Assembly: GCA_027058925.1 (NCBI GenBank)
Contig: JALTAS010000033.1
Span: 1 to 5,268 of the forward strand
Reading direction: 5' to 3'
Length of the DNA stretch: 5,268 nucleotides
DNA from: Persephonella sp.
GTDB taxonomy: Bacteria; Aquificota; Aquificia; Aquificales; Hydrogenothermaceae
The position numbers and the translations under genes are program-made. Shown here piece after piece: positions 1 through 5,268 of this stretch. Position 1 is the first letter of the stretch. Each line of letters starts with the position of its first letter. The notes beneath the pieces were generated by a model. That model was not told the DNA's origin. It was given only the letters and a program-made list of their open reading frames with translations, and did not search any database.

Positions 1-165
1 AAATTTTTTGTAGTATTTTTTACATAAAAAAGGTAGAACTTTTGGATCATGATTTTTTTTGTAGATTATCTCAAGTTCGTCTGTATCAAGGTTTTCATAA
101 TCCATACAGGAAAATGTCAAAAGAAAAGTTCCTGTGATAATAAAAAATACAATTAATCTTCTCAC
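1..165 (-). CDS. Probable small lipoprotein, N-terminal fragment (continues off the left edge)
   Basis: An open frame of 55 codons runs without a stop from a GTG at 163-165 to the window edge, so the C-terminus is not visible. The start has a purine-rich Shine-Dalgarno stretch (AGGGGAAGGG) directly before it, and an ATG two bases upstream is in another frame and meets TGA at once. The first 20 residues look like a signal peptide: MRR, then a hydrophobic run (residues 4-18), then LTFSC with Cys20. This resembles a lipobox, but Thr and Phe at -3 and -2 are atypical, so lipid attachment is inferred. The visible mature part is acidic, then Lys/Tyr-rich with a second Cys. I do not recognise the family. 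The gene lies 58 bases downstream of the PilZ gene on the same strand but appears to have its own promoter. Confidence 0.62.
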   Translation of the reverse strand, partial: MRRLIVFFIITGTFLLTFSCMDYENLDTDELEIIYKKNHDPKVLPFLCKKYYKKF

Positions 166-192
166 ATCCCTTCCCCTGAGGTTATTAATATA

Positions 193-221
193 AATATATT
201 CCCTAATGTCTCTGTTGTGAA
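193..221 (-). promoter_or_regulatory. Predicted housekeeping-sigma promoter for the lipoprotein gene
   Basis: On the minus strand TTCACA (216-221) and TATATT (193-198) are separated by exactly 17 bases. Each hexamer matches the -35 or -10 consensus at five of six positions. The expected transcript start, near 186, leaves about 20 bases of leader that contain the Shine-Dalgarno sequence. The -35 box begins two bases after the PilZ stop codon. AT-rich sequence gives chance matches, so this is a prediction only. Confidence 0.45.
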
Positions 222-223
222 TA

Positions 224-1270
224 TTACCCTGTTCTTTGTTTCGCTAAATTTCTTAGTTTCTGTTGCTGTTTTTTTACATAGTTCAGTATGTGGCTTTCCT
301 CTTTTGATTTTAGATTAACAAACTTAATACCATAACAGGTTGTTGTTTTTCTCTCTATTATGTTTACTACTGTTCCCTTAATCTTCATATCTTTTCCTTC
401 AAGATGGAAACTCAACCATATGTCTGTTCCTATGGCAAGGTTAATCTGTGCTCTTTGTGATGAATGGACGCATATTCTGATGCCCCCACCACTTATGTCT
501 TTAGCATCTGCCGTTACCCATCTGTTTTCTGAAGGGTTTGTAAGTGATATTCTACTTACGCTTACAGGGAAATCAACCTCAATTCTGCAGTGCTGTCTTC
601 TCTGTATCCTTTTCATCTCTGTATGGTGTGGTATTTTCAGGATAACCTTACCATTTTCTGTAAAAACTTCCTCAACCTTTCCTTCAAGTATATAGATCGC
701 ATCATCTCTTCTTAAAAACTGTAGTTTTACTGTTTTTTTCTTCAAATCTGGAAGGTTTTTATTATCCATAAGCATCCAGTACATAAATTTCTCATCTTTA
801 TCATACAGCGCCACATCGGCAGATCTTCCGTCGTATGATATCTTTCCGCTCTGGAAAATCTCTATATCCTTTGTAGATGTTAAAGGTATAAATGATGGAA
901 TGTAATCAAAGCCTAAATTTTTTCTCATATTTTTTATCAGCTCTTCGTCATAATCAGGCTCTTCCTGAATGTACTGATCTATTACTTTTTCAAAGGAAGC
1001 CTTAACCTCAAGGGATAAAAATGGATCTCTACCTAATTTTGTTGAGTACTTCCAGAGTATCTCTCCAGCTTTTGTTGGAAGGGCTCTTTCTTTTATTGTT
1101 TTCATAAATAATTTTTTCATAAATTTCTGTTTTAAAGCTTTTCTGAAATTTAAGATCACTAAAAATGTGAGGATAAGAAACAGGATGAGAAAAATCACAA
1201 TAAGAAGATCTGTTGTTTGTGTTTCCGTTGCAGCTTTAAAAGATTTTATCGCAGCTACTTTATCTTCCAA
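224..1270 (-). CDS. Membrane-anchored PilZ-domain protein, probable cyclic-di-GMP receptor (YcgR/PlzA-like)
   Basis: This 348-residue protein has one strongly hydrophobic segment at residues 21-40, followed by basic residues, which suggests a single N-terminal membrane anchor with the rest in the cytoplasm. Residues of about 65-115 look helical. Residues of about 140-215 resemble the beta-barrel N-terminal domain (YcgR-N/PilZN type) found before PilZ in YcgR-like proteins. The PilZ domain follows: R224-R225-x3-R229 is the RRxxxR ligand motif and D258-x-S260-x2-G263 is the DxSxxG motif, both intact, so cyclic-di-GMP binding is likely. YcgR-family members slow or redirect the flagellar motor, while others control surface attachment; which applies here is unknown. 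The start is a TTG at 1268-1270. The nearest upstream in-frame stop is the TAA at 1298-1300, no ATG or GTG lies between, and the next Met (51) would remove the membrane segment. The Shine-Dalgarno sequence is weak (GAG seven bases upstream). It follows glnA on the same strand but lies beyond a terminator-like hairpin. Confidence 0.85.
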   Translation of the reverse strand: MEDKVAAIKSFKAATETQTTDLLIVIFLILFLILTFLVILNFRKALKQKFMKKLFMKTIKERALPTKAGEILWKYSTKLGRDPFLSLEVKASFEKVIDQYIQEEPDYDEELIKNMRKNLGFDYIPSFIPLTSTKDIEIFQSGKISYDGRSADVALYDKDEKFMYWMLMDNKNLPDLKKKTVKLQFLRRDDAIYILEGKVEEVFTENGKVILKIPHHTEMKRIQRRQHCRIEVDFPVSVSRISLTNPSENRWVTADAKDISGGGIRICVHSSQRAQINLAIGTDIWLSFHLEGKDMKIKGTVVNIIERKTTTCYGIKFVNLKSKEESHILNYVKKQQQKLRNLAKQRTG

Positions 1271-1289
1271 GGATTTACTCTTTTTTGAA

Positions 1290-1317
1290 AATATAGCTTA
1301 AACGAAAACTATAAAAA
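1290..1317 (-). promoter_or_regulatory. Weak candidate promoter for the PilZ gene
   Basis: On the minus strand TATATT (1290-1295) is a five-of-six match to a -10 box, with a poor -35 candidate TTTTTA (1312-1317) 16 bases upstream. It lies between the glnA hairpin and the PilZ start, where a promoter would be needed if the hairpin terminates transcription. The match could easily be chance in such AT-rich sequence. Confidence 0.22.
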
Positions 1318-1321
1318 TATC

Positions 1322-1360
1322 AATATAATTATAAAGGGGGCAAAAGCCCCCCATTATATT
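1322..1360 (-). terminator. Rho-independent terminator-like hairpin after glnA
   Basis: A perfect 6-bp GC stem (GGGGGC/GCCCCC, 1336-1341 with 1346-1351) closes a 4-base loop. On the minus strand it is followed by the T/A-rich sequence TTTATAATTATATT. Flanking AT sequence adds an 8-bp outer stem (1322-1329 with 1353-1360) across an uneven internal loop, and this outer arm overlaps the glnA stop codon. It most likely ends the glnB-glnA transcript. The U-tract is interrupted, so partial read-through into the PilZ gene is possible. Confidence 0.72.
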
Positions 1361-2786
1361 AAATGTCGTAATAAAGCTCAAACTCTTTTGGATGAGGAAC
1401 AAGCCTTATAGCATCAACTTCTTCCTGTTTTGTTTCAATCCACATGTTAATAAAGTCCTCATCCATTACTCCACCTTTCAGGAGGAAATCCATGTCTTCC
1501 TTTAGTGCATCAATAGCTTCCTGAAGCGAAGCAGGTGTTTCTGGGATGTGTGCAAGCTCTTCTGGAGGAAGTGCATATATGTCTTTATCCATTGGCTCTC
1601 CTGGGTGGATCTTGTTCTCAATTCCATCTATGGCTGCCATTAAGAGAGCAGTAAATGCAAGGTATGGGTTTGAAGAAGCATCCGGGAATCTTACCTCTAT
1701 TCTTTTTGCCTTTGGTGATGCTGATCCCATAGGTATTCTTATAGCTGCTGATCTGTTTCTTGCTGAATAAGCAAGTCTTACAGGAGCTTCAAATCCTGGA
1801 ACAAGTCTGTGGTAAGAGTTTGTTGTTGGGTTTGTGAAAGCTGCAATGGCTTTTCCATGTTTAATGATGCCACCAATAGCATACAGAGCTATTTCTGAAA
1901 GACCTGCGTACTGGTCTCCAGCAAACTGGTTCTCACCACCTTTCCATATGGAAAAGTGTGTGTGCATTCCTGTTCCGTTGTCTCCGGCTATTGGTTTAGG
2001 AAGGAATGTGACGTACTTTCCATGTTTATAACCTACATTTCTCAGAACATATTTGTACTTCAGTACGTTATCCCCTGTTGTAACCAGGTCGGAGAATCTG
2101 AAGTTTATCTCTCCCTGTCCTGCCGTTCCAACTTCATGGTGTTCTCTTTCTACTGTAATACCAACCTCTTCAAGAGTTTTCACCATATCTCTTCTTATAT
2201 CAAACATCTTATCTAATGGAGGAACAGGAAAGTAACCTCTTTTGTAAGGTGTTTTGTATCCAAGGTTTGGCATCTCTTCTCTTGCTGTATTCCACCATCC
2301 TTCAATAGAATCAATTTCGTAATAAGCGATGTTTGGACCATTTACAAACTTTATGTCGTCAAATATGAAAAATTCAGCTTCAGGCCCAAAATATGCCACA
2401 TCTCCTATTCCGCTTGATTTGAGGAACTCAATAGCCTTTTTTGCGATCTGTCTTGGATCTCTGCTGTAAGGTTCTCTTGTTATGGGGTCTTCAACATCAC
2501 ATATAAGGGATAGTGTTGGATCTTCAATAAATGGATCAATAAATGCAGATTTTGGATCAGGGATAAGAAGCATGTCTGATTCCTGTATTCCTTTCCAGCC
2601 CCTGATAGATGAGCCATCAAAAGGAATACCATTTTCAAAGCTTTCAGCAGAAAATTCATGGGCAGGTACTGTTAAATGTTGCCACTGCCCAAATGGATCA
2701 GAAAATTTCAGATCGATAAAAGCGATCCCTTTTTCTGAGATAACCCTTAAAACATCATCCGGTGTTTGGCATTGAATCATAGCCAT
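1359..2786 (-). CDS. glnA: Glutamine synthetase, type I (GSI-beta)
   Basis: This cytoplasmic enzyme condenses glutamate and ammonia to glutamine using ATP, the main entry of ammonium into organic nitrogen. The 475 residues are about the length of bacterial dodecameric GSI. Visible hallmarks are DGSS at 57-60, the metal-site GPEAEFF (E136, E138), HHE with E218 and QGE with E226, the NGTGMH loop with H275, the NPTTNSYHRL segment (319-328), GFEAP with E333, and R345 and R366. The beta-type features are present: an insertion around 145-185 and the adenylylation loop DKDIYALPPEE with Tyr404, equivalent to Tyr397 in E. coli. The enzyme may therefore be switched by GlnE, which is not in the window. 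The ATG at 2784-2786 has a strong AGGAGGT eight bases upstream; Met3 is a less likely alternative start. It is the second gene of an operon with glnB, 28 bases downstream of it, and ends at a hairpin. Confidence 0.98.
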   Translation of the reverse strand: MAMIQCQTPDDVLRVISEKGIAFIDLKFSDPFGQWQHLTVPAHEFSAESFENGIPFDGSSIRGWKGIQESDMLLIPDPKSAFIDPFIEDPTLSLICDVEDPITREPYSRDPRQIAKKAIEFLKSSGIGDVAYFGPEAEFFIFDDIKFVNGPNIAYYEIDSIEGWWNTAREEMPNLGYKTPYKRGYFPVPPLDKMFDIRRDMVKTLEEVGITVEREHHEVGTAGQGEINFRFSDLVTTGDNVLKYKYVLRNVGYKHGKYVTFLPKPIAGDNGTGMHTHFSIWKGGENQFAGDQYAGLSEIALYAIGGIIKHGKAIAAFTNPTTNSYHRLVPGFEAPVRLAYSARNRSAAIRIPMGSASPKAKRIEVRFPDASSNPYLAFTALLMAAIDGIENKIHPGEPMDKDIYALPPEELAHIPETPASLQEAIDALKEDMDFLLKGGVMDEDFINMWIETKQEEVDAIRLVPHPKEFELYYDI

Positions 2787-2794
2787 TCTAAAAA

Positions 2795-2801
2795 ACCTCC
2801 T
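2795..2801 (-). promoter_or_regulatory. Ribosome binding site of glnA
   Basis: AGGAGGT on the minus strand lies eight bases before the glnA ATG. It sits within the 28-base glnB-glnA spacer, which has no room for a separate terminator or riboswitch, so glnA is expected to be translated from the glnB transcript. Confidence 0.8.
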
Positions 2802-2814
2802 AAGGTATTTTTAT

Positions 2815-3168
<354 letters not shown>

Positions 3169-3185
3169 TTATCCTTAATTTTATC

Positions 3186-3200
3186 GCAAATTTTTTGCCA
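3186..3200 (-). promoter_or_regulatory. Predicted sigma-54 (-24/-12) promoter of glnB-glnA
   Basis: The minus strand reads TGGCA, six bases, then TTGC. The GG doublet (3198-3199) and the GC doublet (3186-3187) are separated by exactly 10 bases, the invariant spacing of RpoN promoters. Against TGGCAC-N5-TTGC the only mismatch is A for the last C of the -24 element; the base after the GC is G rather than the preferred A or T. Transcription would start near 3174, leaving a leader of about 20 bases that includes the GGAGG ribosome site. Location before the nitrogen genes glnB-glnA strongly favours a real RpoN promoter, which would need an activator of the NtrC class. Confidence 0.72.
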
Positions 3201-3238
3201 AAATTACAGCCTGTAAAATCTTTAGCAAATCTCCATTT

Positions 3239-3255
3239 TGCACAAATAATATGCA
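3239..3255. promoter_or_regulatory. Candidate NtrC-like activator site upstream of glnB
   Basis: The 17-base element has TGCA at both ends with nine bases between, the geometry of the enterobacterial NtrC site TGCACCA-N3-TGGTGCA. Read on the plus strand, the left half TGCACAA matches six of seven consensus bases; the other half matches four of seven. Its centre is about 73 bases upstream of the predicted sigma-54 transcript start, within the normal enhancer range. A third TGCA at 3262-3265 could form a second overlapping site. The activator's identity is inferred. Confidence 0.42.
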
Positions 3256-3269
3256 TATATCTGCATATT
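3248..3269. repeat. Perfect 8-bp inverted repeat between the aldehyde dehydrogenase gene and glnB
   Basis: AATATGCA (3248-3255) and TGCATATT (3262-3269) are exact reverse complements with a 6-base spacer. The left part also lies in a 10-base palindrome, ATATGCATAT (3249-3258). The repeat starts a few bases after the aldehyde dehydrogenase stop codon. It could be an operator half-site pair or a weak AT-rich hairpin ending that transcript. On the minus strand it is followed by only a short mixed T-tract, so the terminator reading is weak. Confidence 0.55.
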
Positions 3270-3271
3270 TT

Positions 3272-4705
3272 TTATTCACCAAGGTCAAAAACCACCATTT
3301 TTATCTCTGTATAGTCCTCAATAGCGAACTTTGGTCCTTCCCTTCCTATCCCGCTTCCTTTAACACCCCCGTAAGGCATATTGTCAGCCCTGAATGTTGG
3401 TATGTCATTTATTATAACCCCACCAACCTGTGCATGCTGTATGAACTTCCATGCATTTTTAAGATTGTTTGTAAAAATTCCAACTTGAAGTCCATAGTTT
3501 GATCTGTTAACAAGTCTAAGAGCCTCATCTATGTCTTTAAATCTCTTTACCGTAACGACAGGAGCAAATGCTTCCTCGTAGAAAAGTTTTGATTCTTCTG
3601 GAATGTCAACAACAATTGTTGGCTGAAATACAGTTTTTTCCTCCGCACAGGATATTCCCCCTGTTTCAACTTTTGCACCTCTCTCAACAGCCTCTTTAAT
3701 CCATGATTGAATCCTGTTTACCTCATCAACAGTGATCACAGGTCCAACATCTGTTTCTTCATCCATAGGATCCCCAAACTTAAGTTTTGAAACCTCTTCT
3801 TTTAAAAGTTCCTGAAACCTGTCGGCAACTTTTTCGTGAACCAGAATTCTCTGGACAGATATGCAGACCTGTCCTGCAACAGCAAAACCTCCTAAAACAG
3901 ATTTTTTGGCTGCTTTTTCAAGATCTGCATCCTCATCAACAACAACAGCAGAGTTTGATCCAAGTTCCATTACTATTTTCTTTAGTCCGGCCTGTTTTGA
4001 TATTATCTCACCCACTTTTAAACTACCTGTGAATGAAACAACTCTAACATCAGGATGTGTTGTCATAGCCTGACCCACATCGGCAAAACCAGGTATTACA
4101 GAAACAACTTCTTCAGGAACACCTGCCTCAAGGAAGAGCTCACACAGCATTATGGGAGATAAAGGGGTTCTTTCACTTGGCTTTAAAATAAAAGAACATC
4201 CTGCCGCTATTGATGGTGCTATTTTATGGGCAGTAAGATTAAGGGGAAAGTTAAATGGTGTTATAGCTGCAACTATACCGGCAGGTTCTCTAAAATAAAA
4301 GCCCTTTTTTCCTTTTCCATTGGGAGAGGCATCTATATGAACATACCCCCCTTCTATTCTTTTTGCCTCTTCAGCAGAAAAAATTATTGTGTTTATACAT
4401 CTTTCTACCTCTGTTCTTGCCTCTTTTATTGTCTTTCCAACTTCATATACTATAGTTTTGGCAAAATCCTCTTTTCTTTCATCAAGAAGAGAGGCAACTT
4501 TCATAAGGATTCTGTACTTTTCGTATGATGTGAGTGATTTTAATTTTTCAAGACCATTTTTTGCCTTTTCAATCGCTTTTTCAACATCTTCAGGATCTCC
4601 TTTTGGAACCTGTCCTATAATCTGCTGGGTGTATGGGTATATAACATCTATCTTTTCTTTTTTGTCTATCTTTTGACCGCCTATTATCATTGGTAGGTTT
4701 ATCAT
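3272..4705 (-). CDS. NAD(P)-dependent aldehyde dehydrogenase
   Basis: This soluble enzyme oxidises an aldehyde to the acid with NAD+ or NADP+. From the ATG at 4703-4705 it has 477 residues, normal for the family. The catalytic set is complete: Asn152 in TPFNFPLN, Lys175 in KPSE (cofactor binding), FTGS at 225-228, general-base Glu247 in MELGS, nucleophile Cys281 in GQVCIS, and Glu378 in EEAFAP. The C-terminal PYGGVKGSGIGREG is also typical. The GQVCISVQR form and the C-terminus recall the archaeal lactaldehyde dehydrogenase (MJ1411-like) and GAPN-like branch, but the substrate cannot be read from the sequence. The frame could begin at a TTG (4712-4714), yet that codon abuts the GGGAGG ribosome site; the ATG is nine bases away and is preferred. 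It is divergent from ruvA and 118 bases upstream of glnB, which has its own promoter, so a link to nitrogen metabolism is not implied. Confidence 0.93.
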   Translation of the reverse strand: MINLPMIIGGQKIDKKEKIDVIYPYTQQIIGQVPKGDPEDVEKAIEKAKNGLEKLKSLTSYEKYRILMKVASLLDERKEDFAKTIVYEVGKTIKEARTEVERCINTIIFSAEEAKRIEGGYVHIDASPNGKGKKGFYFREPAGIVAAITPFNFPLNLTAHKIAPSIAAGCSFILKPSERTPLSPIMLCELFLEAGVPEEVVSVIPGFADVGQAMTTHPDVRVVSFTGSLKVGEIISKQAGLKKIVMELGSNSAVVVDEDADLEKAAKKSVLGGFAVAGQVCISVQRILVHEKVADRFQELLKEEVSKLKFGDPMDEETDVGPVITVDEVNRIQSWIKEAVERGAKVETGGISCAEEKTVFQPTIVVDIPEESKLFYEEAFAPVVTVKRFKDIDEALRLVNRSNYGLQVGIFTNNLKNAWKFIQHAQVGGVIINDIPTFRADNMPYGGVKGSGIGREGPKFAIEDYTEIKMVVFDLGE

Positions 4706-4714
4706 AAATCCCAA

Positions 4715-4720
4715 CCTCCC
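4715..4720 (-). promoter_or_regulatory. Ribosome binding site that decides the aldehyde dehydrogenase start
   Basis: GGGAGG on the minus strand is nine bases from the ATG at 4703-4705 and directly adjoins the in-frame TTG at 4712-4714. Only the ATG has workable spacing. Confidence 0.75.
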
Positions 4721-4734
4721 GGCTTTATATTAAT

Positions 4735-4763
4735 TTTAATACAAAAATTGTTATATTTATACT
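4735..4763 (+). promoter_or_regulatory. Candidate ruvA promoter in the divergent spacer
   Basis: TATACT (4758-4763) is a five-of-six match to a -10 box, about 22 bases before the ruvA ATG. The -35 region 17 bases upstream (TTTAAT, 4735-4740) is poor. The whole 80-base spacer is AT-rich and must also carry the promoter for the aldehyde dehydrogenase gene, for which I could not single out a convincing pair of boxes. Confidence 0.3.
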
Positions 4764-4785
4764 GATTAATGGTTGTGAGGGCGAT

Positions 4786-5268
4786 ATGCTTGATTACATT
4801 AAAGGAAGAATTGTTGAGAGAGGAGAGGATTACATAATACTTGAGAAGGAAGGATTTGGTTTTAAAGTACTTACACCTTCAAATTTTGGTGAAGAAGAGG
4901 TAAAGGTTTATACAAAGGTTAATATTAAAGAAGATGAACTCATACTGTACGGTTTTAAAACAATAGAAGAGAGGGATCTTTTTGATAAATTTTTGACTGT
5001 TTCTGGTGTGGGAGTAAAGCATGCATTTTCAATACTTAAAAAGTATTCTGTGGGAGAATTAATTCAGATTATTGAAGAAGGTGATGTTGATGCATTAACA
5101 GAGGTTCAGGGGATAGGAAAGAAAACAGCCCAGAGAATAATCCTTGAACTTAAAGGTAAGCTTGATTTTGTTCGTCAGGAGATTATTGATGATGTTGTAC
5201 AGGCTCTTTTAAATCTCGGTTTTGAAAAGAAAGATTCTGTCAAGGTGGCAAGAGAGGCTGTCAGAGAA
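4786..5268 (+). CDS. ruvA: Holliday junction branch migration protein RuvA, C-terminus cut by the window edge
   Basis: RuvA binds the four-way Holliday junction as a tetramer and loads the RuvB ATPase for branch migration in recombinational repair. The frame is open for 161 codons to the window edge; full RuvA has about 190-205 residues, so only part of the C-terminal domain is missing. Residues 1-60 form the OB-fold domain beginning MLDYIKGRIVE. E49-D50 in KEDELILYGF match the acidic-pin residues (E55, D56 in E. coli). Two helix-hairpin-helix motifs follow, VSGVGVKHA (72-80) and VQGIGKKTA (107-115). After a linker comes the start of the RuvB-binding domain (DDVVQALLNLGF, 135-146). GAGG five bases before the ATG is the ribosome site. 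It is divergent from the aldehyde dehydrogenase gene; ruvB is not visible. Confidence 0.96.
   Translation, partial: MLDYIKGRIVERGEDYIILEKEGFGFKVLTPSNFGEEEVKVYTKVNIKEDELILYGFKTIEERDLFDKFLTVSGVGVKHAFSILKKYSVGELIQIIEEGDVDALTEVQGIGKKTAQRIILELKGKLDFVRQEIIDDVVQALLNLGFEKKDSVKVAREAVRE

Noticed and set aside
360..695. Plus-strand open frame opposite the PilZ gene (111 codons)
   Set aside because: It lies wholly antisense to a protein with intact PilZ motifs, has no ribosome site, and its translation resembles no family.
1336..1351. The GC hairpin as a bidirectional terminator for plus-strand transcription
   Set aside because: No plus-strand gene enters it, and on that strand the stem is followed by mixed A/T rather than a T-run.
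1546..2775. Several plus-strand open frames opposite glnA
   Set aside because: They are antisense shadows of a highly conserved gene; none has a ribosome site or a recognisable product.
2787..2814. Possible riboswitch or separate promoter between glnB and glnA
   Set aside because: The 28-base spacer is too short for a folded RNA sensor and contains little beyond the glnA ribosome site.
3248..3273. The inverted repeat plus its plus-strand T-run as a plus-strand intrinsic terminator
   Set aside because: On the plus strand the stem is followed by six T's, but no plus-strand transcription unit leads into it. The T-run more simply reflects the A-run after the aldehyde dehydrogenase stop codon.
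3251..3502. Plus-strand open frame starting in the glnB upstream spacer (83 codons)
   Set aside because: It starts inside the inverted repeat, has no ribosome site and overlaps the conserved C-terminus of the aldehyde dehydrogenase on the other strand.
3787..4676. Plus-strand open frames opposite the aldehyde dehydrogenase gene
   Set aside because: Low-complexity translations antisense to a conserved enzyme, without initiation signals.
4769..4837. Short frame beginning with ATG just upstream of ruvA, in another reading frame
   Set aside because: It ends after about 22 codons inside ruvA, lacks its own ribosome site, and the ruvA ATG has a better-placed GAGG.

Overview
The window looks like ordinary chromosomal DNA from an AT-rich bacterium. 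The style of the proteins (Lys/Glu/Ile-rich, close to canonical GlnA, GlnB and RuvA) and the AT-rich spacers would suit the Aquificota, perhaps a Persephonella- or Sulfurihydrogenibium-like lineage. That placement is an impression from the sequence, not a search result. Five genes read leftward on the minus strand and one reads rightward on the plus strand. No gene-free stretch exceeds about 120 bases.

From left to right, the window opens with the N-terminal part of a small probable lipoprotein (1-165, minus, GTG start), which runs off the left edge. A good -35/-10 promoter precedes it. Next is a membrane-anchored PilZ-domain protein (224-1270, minus, TTG start), a likely cyclic-di-GMP receptor of the YcgR/PlzA type. 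A GC-rich hairpin at 1336-1351 separates it from the glutamine synthetase gene glnA (1359-2786, minus). The PII signal-protein gene glnB (2815-3153, minus) lies 28 bases upstream of glnA. The 118-base spacer in front of glnB holds a near-consensus sigma-54 (-24/-12) promoter and, about 70 bases upstream of the predicted transcript start, an NtrC-like dyad. Beyond it is an NAD(P)-dependent aldehyde dehydrogenase (3272-4705, minus). This gene diverges from ruvA (4786 to the right edge, plus, C-terminus missing).

Functionally, the core is the glnB-glnA nitrogen-assimilation operon. GlnA makes glutamine from glutamate and ammonia, and PII senses 2-oxoglutarate, ATP and ADP. Both proteins keep the tyrosine that is nucleotidylylated in enterobacteria (Y404 in GlnA, Y51 in GlnB). 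Together with the sigma-54 promoter and dyad, this points to classical Ntr-type control. The PilZ protein and lipoprotein, the aldehyde dehydrogenase and ruvA have no obvious functional link to nitrogen metabolism and appear to be simple neighbours.

Two start sites are better placed a few codons inside the longest open frame. For glnB and the aldehyde dehydrogenase the first in-frame start is a TTG touching the Shine-Dalgarno sequence, while a downstream ATG is properly spaced. I found no mobile element, CRISPR array, RNA gene or clearly new system. The most interesting content is the regulatory architecture in front of glnB.
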